A DNA stretch of 64,000 nt, taken from the NCBI GenBank assembly GCA_016125215.1, contig WGMF01000025.1, positions 62,001 to 126,000 on the forward strand, read 5' to 3'. A program made the translations under genes and the position numbers. Source of the stretch: Phycisphaera sp. Its GTDB lineage: Bacteria > Planctomycetota > Phycisphaerae > Phycisphaerales > Phycisphaeraceae. Shown here piece by piece: positions 55,915 through 61,303 of the stretch (within the stretch, counting starts at the first letter, position 1; each line of letters opens with the position of its first letter). A model generated the notes under the pieces. The model saw nothing but the letters and a program-made list of their open reading frames with translations, did no database searches and had not been told where the DNA came from.

Positions 55915-56324
55915 GCATGGGCACAGACGGCACAGTCCATTCCATGAACACGCTCGAACGTGAACTGCTGCGCGGGCAGGTCGGTGAGGAATCCCCCCGC
56001 CTGATGTTGCGCACGGGGACGCGGGTCGACGCCGGCTCGTGGCTGCGCGGCGCGCCGCTCTGGCTGTGCGTCATGTCAGATGACCTGGTCCTGTTAGCCG
56101 TCTCACGCAGGCGTTATGTTCAGAAAATCCCGCTGGACCACTGCCGCGCCAGCCGATACTGCGCCATGACCGGGGAGTTGATCCTTGAGCCGGTCGATAC
56201 GCTCCGCTATCCCAGGCTCGCGCTGGAGCCCGCCGACGCGCTGCGTGCGTTGCAAATGATCGCTCAACCCCCCGACGAATCCCCACCACACCCAACCGTT
56301 CACATGGAGAACGACCGTGCTTAA
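55911..56324 (+). CDS. Small conserved-looking protein of unknown function, between giant B and ExbB
   Basis: This 137-residue product lacks a signal peptide or membrane helix. The core (GAPLWLCVMSDDLVLLAVSRRRYVQKIPL onward in part, about 45-115) looks like a small beta-sheet domain with a closing helix (ADALRALQMI), somewhat PH-like. It is probably cytoplasmic. Its start overlaps giant B by 4 bases and its end overlaps the ExbB-like start by 8, so it is well embedded in the operon and may bind the cytoplasmic face of the motor. The identity is unknown. Confidence 0.6.
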   Translation: MSMGTDGTVHSMNTLERELLRGQVGEESPRLMLRTGTRVDAGSWLRGAPLWLCVMSDDLVLLAVSRRRYVQKIPLDHCRASRYCAMTGELILEPVDTLRYPRLALEPADALRALQMIAQPPDESPPHPTVHMENDRA

Positions 56325-56961
56325 ACACCTCCTCAGCGGCGGCAACCTGATGGTGCCGCTCATGCTCTGCAGCCTCGTGAGCCTGGCCGTGGTCTACGAC
56401 CGCTGGGCCGCGTTCCGTGCCAACCGGAAGATCGATACGCGGTCGTTGCGCGCCCGTGTGCTGTCGCACCTGCGCAACGACGACATCCGCGCCGCGATCG
56501 GAGAATGTGAATCGACGCGCGGTCCGCTGGCGTCGGTGCTCCTGGCAGGCCTACGCTCATACGAACAGTTGCACACCAAGGGCGAGAGCGCGGAGATGAT
56601 GCGCATGGTCGTCGGGCAGGTGATGGAGGACTACGCCGTGCAGGCCATGAGCGTGGTCAACAAACGCCTGGACATCCTCACGACCGTGGCCACGGCCGCA
56701 CCGCTCTTGGGCATGACGGGCACGGTCACGGGCATGATTACCTCGTTTTCCGGTCTTGCGGCGGCTGGCAGCATCTCGGGCAGTGGCGGTGAGGTCGCGG
56801 CCGGTATTGCCGAGGCGCTGGTCACCACGGCGGTCGGCCTCATCATCGCGCTCTCCGCAGCCATCCCCCAGAGCCTCTTCAACCGCTGGAGCGACGACAT
56901 CGAACTGGAGATCGAAGAGTCTTCGACCGAACTGATCGAGCACATCCTCGTCCACCATTAA
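56317..56961 (+). CDS. MotA/TolQ/ExbB-type proton channel subunit
   Basis: The 214-residue inner-membrane protein has three helices (about 10-28, 118-142, 163-186) with a cytoplasmic loop between the first two. The family hallmarks are LDILTTVATAAPLLGMTGTV at 118-137, with TGMITSF, and GIAEALVTTAVGLIIALSAA at 163-182. Together with ExbD-type partners such proteins form a pentamer around a dimer that converts proton flow into movement of a periplasmic transducer. It starts with GTG overlapping the upstream gene. Homology cannot separate TolQ, ExbB and AglR roles. Confidence 0.95.
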   Translation: MLKHLLSGGNLMVPLMLCSLVSLAVVYDRWAAFRANRKIDTRSLRARVLSHLRNDDIRAAIGECESTRGPLASVLLAGLRSYEQLHTKGESAEMMRMVVGQVMEDYAVQAMSVVNKRLDILTTVATAAPLLGMTGTVTGMITSFSGLAAAGSISGSGGEVAAGIAEALVTTAVGLIIALSAAIPQSLFNRWSDDIELEIEESSTELIEHILVHH

Positions 56962-56985
56962 GCTCGGGGTACACGGGAACAGGCG

Positions 56986-57408
56986 ATGCCCAGACACCGT
57001 CAAAAGCAAGAGAAAAAGCACCGCGAGAGCGAGATCCCCGTCGGGTCGTTCTCCGATATCGCGTTCCTGTTGATCATCTACTTCATGGTGGCCACGACGC
57101 TCGTGAAAGTGAAGAGCATCACCGCCGACCTGCCCACGGGCCAGAAGCAACCCCAGGCCCAGCTCGACAAGACGCCGACCGTGAACCTGCGTGGTTCGGA
57201 AGTCTATTTCAACGACAACAAACTCACACTCGATGAACTCAACAAACGTCTTGACGCGCTGGACCTGTCCGACAAGCCCGGCGACAAGCGTGTCGTCATG
57301 CTCGAGTCCTCCGACGAGACGCCCTACGAGCTTTACTTTAAGACGCTCGCGGCGATCAGCGCCAACGGCGGCGTGGTTGCGCTGGTTGAAGAGGAGGCAA
57401 AGAAATGA
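56986..57408 (+). CDS. ExbD/TolR-type biopolymer transport protein 1
   Basis: The 140-residue protein has one membrane helix (FSDIAFLLIIYFMVATTLV) carrying the proton-accepting Asp24, equivalent to Asp25 of ExbD and Asp23 of TolR. A periplasmic domain (about 50-140) follows with the usual VNLRGSEVYFNDNKLTLDEL pattern and a closing strand GGVVALVEE. It starts 24 bases after the ExbB-like gene and overlaps the second ExbD gene by 4 bases. Confidence 0.94.
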   Translation: MPRHRQKQEKKHRESEIPVGSFSDIAFLLIIYFMVATTLVKVKSITADLPTGQKQPQAQLDKTPTVNLRGSEVYFNDNKLTLDELNKRLDALDLSDKPGDKRVVMLESSDETPYELYFKTLAAISANGGVVALVEEEAKK

Positions 57409-57818
57409 GAAAGCGTGGCCGAAAGAAGAGAAAGCCCGTCCCCATCCCCGTTGCGAGCATGGGCGACATCGCCTTTTTGCTCATCATCTTCTTCATGTTG
57501 CTCAGCGATTTTGCCAAGGACCGCGACCTGCCCATCGAACTGCCGCGCTCCCAGGAGGTCCAGAAAACCAAGGCGACTGTGGCGGCCCGTGTGGCAATCG
57601 ATGAAAACGCAACGGTCTATCTCGACGGTGAACGGGTCGGTGGCGCGAAGGACGTCGAGTGGGGCGTGCGCGCTTTGCTGGCAAGGACCGTCACAGACGA
57701 CCAGCGCCACGTGCAGTTCAAGTGCGACAGCAAACTCTCCCGTGAAAAATTTGAGCCCGTGCTCAAAGCCATCGCCGAGGCCGGCGGCGTCATCGAAGCC
57801 GTCGGCGAACAACCCTGA
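57405..57818 (+). CDS. ExbD/TolR-type biopolymer transport protein 2
   Basis: This second ExbD-like protein has 137 residues, a very basic N-terminus (MRKRGRKKRK) and the helix SMGDIAFLLIIFFMLLSDFA with the conserved Asp21. The periplasmic domain runs from about 55 to 135 (VAIDENATVYLDGERVGG, then AEAGGVIEAVGE). The two ExbD-like proteins differ enough that they probably form a hetero-dimer inside one ExbB ring, as AglQ and AglS are thought to do with AglR in Myxococcus. Confidence 0.94.
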   Translation: MRKRGRKKRKPVPIPVASMGDIAFLLIIFFMLLSDFAKDRDLPIELPRSQEVQKTKATVAARVAIDENATVYLDGERVGGAKDVEWGVRALLARTVTDDQRHVQFKCDSKLSREKFEPVLKAIAEAGGVIEAVGEQP

Positions 57819-57911
57819 CCCCCGGCCCCCGGAAGCCGACCCCCGCAAGTCCATACACCCATCCACCCAGACGCCCAACCCCGTGCAGCTCCAAACCAAG
57901 GTGACGACACC

Positions 57912-58448
57912 ATGAATGACAAGAAAACCCCATCCCCCACGGTTCAAGACGTCGATCAGGTCAGCCCCGATTCGCTGCTCAATGACTTCCACGGCAAGCC
58001 GTTGTTCAGAGTCATCCTGTTCACGGTGGTCGTGCATGTGCTGTTCATCGGCGTGTTCAGCGTCGGCTACATCAAGGAGCAGGTCTTCGGTTCCAGCACC
58101 GCGTCCATGAACAGGGAGCAGAAACTGGATTCGGCGGTGAAAGAGGGGACCGCTGCGCTGCGCGAGATCGCCCAGCGCTACGACCTGAACCCCGAAGACC
58201 TCAGCGGCCAATTCGGGGGACGCACACAGAGCATCAGCACCCCCGACACCTCCAATACGCCTTCCAACCCGCAAGACGCCGCCACACCTCCTGACACTGG
58301 CTCAACCCAGCAGGCTGCTCCCGAACAACCCACCACAGAACAGCCCACCTCTGAAATCGAAAAGACCCTCCAGCACAAAGAGCCAGGCCCGGAAGTGCCC
58401 AAACTCCCCTCCGACGAAGACGACCTCTTCGCACCCAAGGCCCCTTGA
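57912..58448 (+). CDS. TonB/TolA-like single-pass transducer candidate
   Basis: The 178-residue protein has a cytoplasmic N-terminus, one membrane helix at 31-53 (LFRVILFTVVVHVLFIGVFS), a charged stretch (60-100) and a Pro/Thr/Gln-rich periplasmic tail. In the helix, Thr38 and His42 have the same i, i+4 spacing as Ser16 and His20 of TonB, which couple to ExbB/ExbD. The extended Pro-rich tail is also TonB-like. No globular TonB C-terminal domain is present, so it may hand on force to other operon products. The gene lies 93 bases after the ExbD pair; that gap is C-rich and otherwise empty. Confidence 0.6.
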   Translation: MNDKKTPSPTVQDVDQVSPDSLLNDFHGKPLFRVILFTVVVHVLFIGVFSVGYIKEQVFGSSTASMNREQKLDSAVKEGTAALREIAQRYDLNPEDLSGQFGGRTQSISTPDTSNTPSNPQDAATPPDTGSTQQAAPEQPTTEQPTSEIEKTLQHKEPGPEVPKLPSDEDDLFAPKAP

Positions 58449-58463
58449 TTGCGTGACAGTCCG

Positions 58464-60089
58464 ATGACCCAGTCTACCCCGTCACCCCTGAACACCGAGC
58501 CGATCCGTGAGTGGATCGATGAGCTTCCCACGCGCCCGTCGGCGTTCAAGGCGACGGTCGTCAGTGTGGCTACGGTCATGCTCGCTTTGCTGGGGCTGGG
58601 GTTCGGGTACTTCGGCCCGCCGGCGCTCGAGGCCTATCTCGAACACAACGCCGCGGCGACGATCCAACTCCAGGATGCAAACCTCACCACCCCCATCAAC
58701 ATGCTCTTCACCGTCTTCGTGGTGATCGGGGCGTACTGTGGCGTCGCGGGTTTGTTGGGCTTGTATCGAAAATCGTTGACCTATCAGGTGCTCCGCGCGG
58801 TCTTGATGGTGGTGCTCCCGGTGGTCATCGGTTACACGGCGCTGGCCTGGTGGTCGGTCGATGTGCTGGTCGGTTCGGAGGTCGAACTCGACGGGGCGCA
58901 GCTCGACCGGGCGTCGGGGATCCTGCTGTGGTGGAGTTTTGCGTGGCCGGCCCTCGCGGTCGGGGTTTACACGGTCTGGCTGCTTGTGATGCTCAAGAGC
59001 CGATCGGTCTATGCCGCGTTCACCGGACAGGTCGGCCCGGCCATGCCCGGCGACCGTGTGCTCGAAGACCTTCGTACGCACGGCCGCGACCCGCGCGCAC
59101 GAAAAAGCCTCTACCTGAGCGTCATCACGCACATCGTCGTCATCATCCTGATTCCCGCGTTGCTCCGCATGGGCGGGTGCGTCGAGGCTTACCGAGTGCC
59201 CAAGGGCAGCGGCAACCCCGTCGTCGCGCTGGTCAAGCTGGTCAAGCCCAAGAAGAAAAAGAAACAGACGCTCACGCTCCGCCCCAACTCCGCGATCATC
59301 TTCGACATCCCCGACCTCGACGACACGCAGGTTGACAGGATGATGGAACAGATGACGCAGGCGACGTACCAGGTGTCCAACGCCCAGGCCGGCCGAACGG
59401 GCAAGGGCGGCGGTACCAAGGGCGGTTGGCCCGAGGGCATGGAGAACTACAAGATCCGCTTTATCCGTCTCAACCACGGCGGCGTCGGCTGGGACGACGG
59501 CATGAACCAGACCAACGCCGACGTCAACTTCCTCCAGGCCTTTGCCCAGGCCACGGGATTCACCAAGATTGCCAACAAGGGCGAGAGCCACTCGATCGCG
59601 TTGCTGGCCAAATACCCCAGCGACGGTTTCCCGCCCTTTGTCTACATGACCGGCAACGGCGGGATCGGGCGGGTCACCGAGAGCGATAGAAAAATCCTGC
59701 GAGAGTATTGCCTCAAGGGCGGCATGTTGATCGGCGACGCGGGGAGTGAGGATTTTGACCGCTCGTTCCGGTCTCTGATGAGACAGGTCTTCCCCGACAA
59801 GCCGCTGCTCGACATAGCGGACGACGACGTGCTCTACCAACTGCCCTTTAGTTTCCCCAACGGAGCCCCGGCCTTCTGGCACCACGGCGGACGAAGGGCG
59901 ATGGGCATCAAGCACGACGGGCGCTGGATCGTCTTCTACCACCCCGGCGACATGAACGATGCCTGGAAATCGCCCGGATACAGCGACGTGACCCCCGAGA
60001 TGCGCCAGGCCGCGTTGGACCTGGGCATCAACCTGGTCTGCTACGCCTTCAACCAGTGGAACGACGCCGTCGCGCAGAAGCGTAAATAA
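58464..60089 (+). CDS. Multi-pass DUF4159 membrane protein with a TonB-like helix
   Basis: The 541-residue protein has four N-terminal helices (about 29-51, 78-100, 110-132, 152-177) and a fifth at 216-236 reading SLYLSVITHIVVIILIPALL. That fifth helix carries a Ser219-x3-His223 motif like TonB. A basic patch KPKKKKK (261-267) follows, then a C-terminal DUF4159 domain from about 310 (YKIRFIRLNHGG, FVYMTGNGGI, LREYCLKGGMLIGDAGSEDF, PAFWHHGGRRAMGI). DUF4159 resembles glutamine-amidotransferase-type folds and has no known activity. ATG 58464 was preferred over TTG 58449. It lies 15 bases after the TonB-like gene. The role is unknown, but its position next to the proton-channel genes is telling. 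Confidence 0.82.
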   Translation: MTQSTPSPLNTEPIREWIDELPTRPSAFKATVVSVATVMLALLGLGFGYFGPPALEAYLEHNAAATIQLQDANLTTPINMLFTVFVVIGAYCGVAGLLGLYRKSLTYQVLRAVLMVVLPVVIGYTALAWWSVDVLVGSEVELDGAQLDRASGILLWWSFAWPALAVGVYTVWLLVMLKSRSVYAAFTGQVGPAMPGDRVLEDLRTHGRDPRARKSLYLSVITHIVVIILIPALLRMGGCVEAYRVPKGSGNPVVALVKLVKPKKKKKQTLTLRPNSAIIFDIPDLDDTQVDRMMEQMTQATYQVSNAQAGRTGKGGGTKGGWPEGMENYKIRFIRLNHGGVGWDDGMNQTNADVNFLQAFAQATGFTKIANKGESHSIALLAKYPSDGFPPFVYMTGNGGIGRVTESDRKILREYCLKGGMLIGDAGSEDFDRSFRSLMRQVFPDKPLLDIADDDVLYQLPFSFPNGAPAFWHHGGRRAMGIKHDGRWIVFYHPGDMNDAWKSPGYSDVTPEMRQAALDLGINLVCYAFNQWNDAVAQKRK

Positions 60090-60118
60090 GCGGTCTTGTG
60101 CCTTGTGAGTGAACGACG

Positions 60119-61303
60119 ATGAACTGGACGATCTTCAGCCTGACGGGGTACTTGAGTGTGGCGCTGTGGCTGTGCGTGCCTGTGCTGTGGTGGATGCATC
60201 AAATGATTAGGCCCCGCCGGTGGCTGGTCCACGTCGCGGTGGGGGTGGCGCTCGTGGCGCTGGGGCTGGCCAGGGCCAACTCCGACTGGCACGTCAGCCG
60301 ACTGCGTGTCGACCAGAGCAAGCAGGTCGAAGACCAACTGTCGCGTCAGGCGCTGGCGCGACAGGCCGCGGAAGAGGCAAGGTCCGGGGAAGTGGCCCAG
60401 GTCCGTTTTGCCGAGGACGCGGCGGGCGAGCACCTCGACGAAGCCGGGATGGACGATGCCGACCTCGCATACTTCAAGAGCATCGAAGAAGAGCAGACCC
60501 CTCAGTGGAAGCAGGACAAACAGCAGCGAGACGAGGGCGCGTCATCGGACGCGGATGGGCTTGAATCCAAGATCGGTGCAGAAAAAATCAGCGAGGGTGT
60601 CGAGGTCAAGGGCCTGCCCCAGCAAGCCGACCCCGAGCCGATCCTCGTATCGGAGAGGGACAAGACGCTGGCCGACCACCTGGACTCGGCCAATCTCTCG
60701 ATCGCCCGCACGATGGTCTTGCTGGCGATTGGGGTCGTGGTCTTTGATTACATGCGCCGGCTCAATGCCCGTGACGAGGCCTACTTCCCGCTGCCCGTGC
60801 CCAGCGCGTGGGCCGACGCCCTGACACCGCGCCCGAACGTGGTGACGCTGACCCAGAATGACCGCAAGCGGTCGTGGAGGGATGAACTCAATTGGATTGC
60901 GCGACGCGGCGAGGTTTTTCTGTTGCTCACCGACGATAAGGCATCGGCTTCACAGGTCGTGGGAGAGATGCCCCGCTTGCCGGGTGGGTTGTGGCCCGTG
61001 CGTGTCCTGTGTGTGTGTGACCACGAACTGATGGACGATGGATTTGTCTTCGAGGCGTTGTGGTTCGGTCGCGGTTGCTTTGTCGTGGACACACCGGAGC
61101 GGGCCGAACAACTTTTCCATCACACGCTCAATCGGCTTGCCGACCGCAAACGTTCCCGTGCGCGAACCCGACGGACCGTGCATGTCGTTTGGGATATCGC
61201 AACCCGTCCATCGCAAGCCGACCTCGACCGGTTCGCCGCAACCGCCGGCTCGACCGGGTTCACGCTGCTGGTCAACCCCACCCAAGACAGGGACGAAGCA
61301 TGA
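60119..61303 (+). CDS. Three-helix membrane protein of unknown function
   Basis: The 394-residue product has two N-terminal helices (about 5-27 and 35-53), an acidic, coiled-coil-like region (about 60-200, rich in Glu, Gln and Ala), a third helix (about 206-224, ARTMVLLAIGVVVFDYM) and a C-terminal soluble domain of about 165 residues (GEVFLLLTDDKAS, PVRVLCVCDHELMDD, TVHVVWDIATRPSQ). I do not recognise the C-terminal domain; its alternating beta and alpha pattern suggests a small Rossmann-like fold. Its stop codon overlaps the next start by 4 bases. Confidence 0.72.
   Translation: MNWTIFSLTGYLSVALWLCVPVLWWMHQMIRPRRWLVHVAVGVALVALGLARANSDWHVSRLRVDQSKQVEDQLSRQALARQAAEEARSGEVAQVRFAEDAAGEHLDEAGMDDADLAYFKSIEEEQTPQWKQDKQQRDEGASSDADGLESKIGAEKISEGVEVKGLPQQADPEPILVSERDKTLADHLDSANLSIARTMVLLAIGVVVFDYMRRLNARDEAYFPLPVPSAWADALTPRPNVVTLTQNDRKRSWRDELNWIARRGEVFLLLTDDKASASQVVGEMPRLPGGLWPVRVLCVCDHELMDDGFVFEALWFGRGCFVVDTPERAEQLFHHTLNRLADRKRSRARTRRTVHVVWDIATRPSQADLDRFAATAGSTGFTLLVNPTQDRDEA

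Noticed and set aside
56317-57818. Calling the motor genes tolQ, tolR, or exbB and exbD outright, or aglRQS.
   Set aside because: No TolB, Pal, TonB receptor or Glt orthologue is identifiable in the window, so a specific symbol would overstate the evidence.
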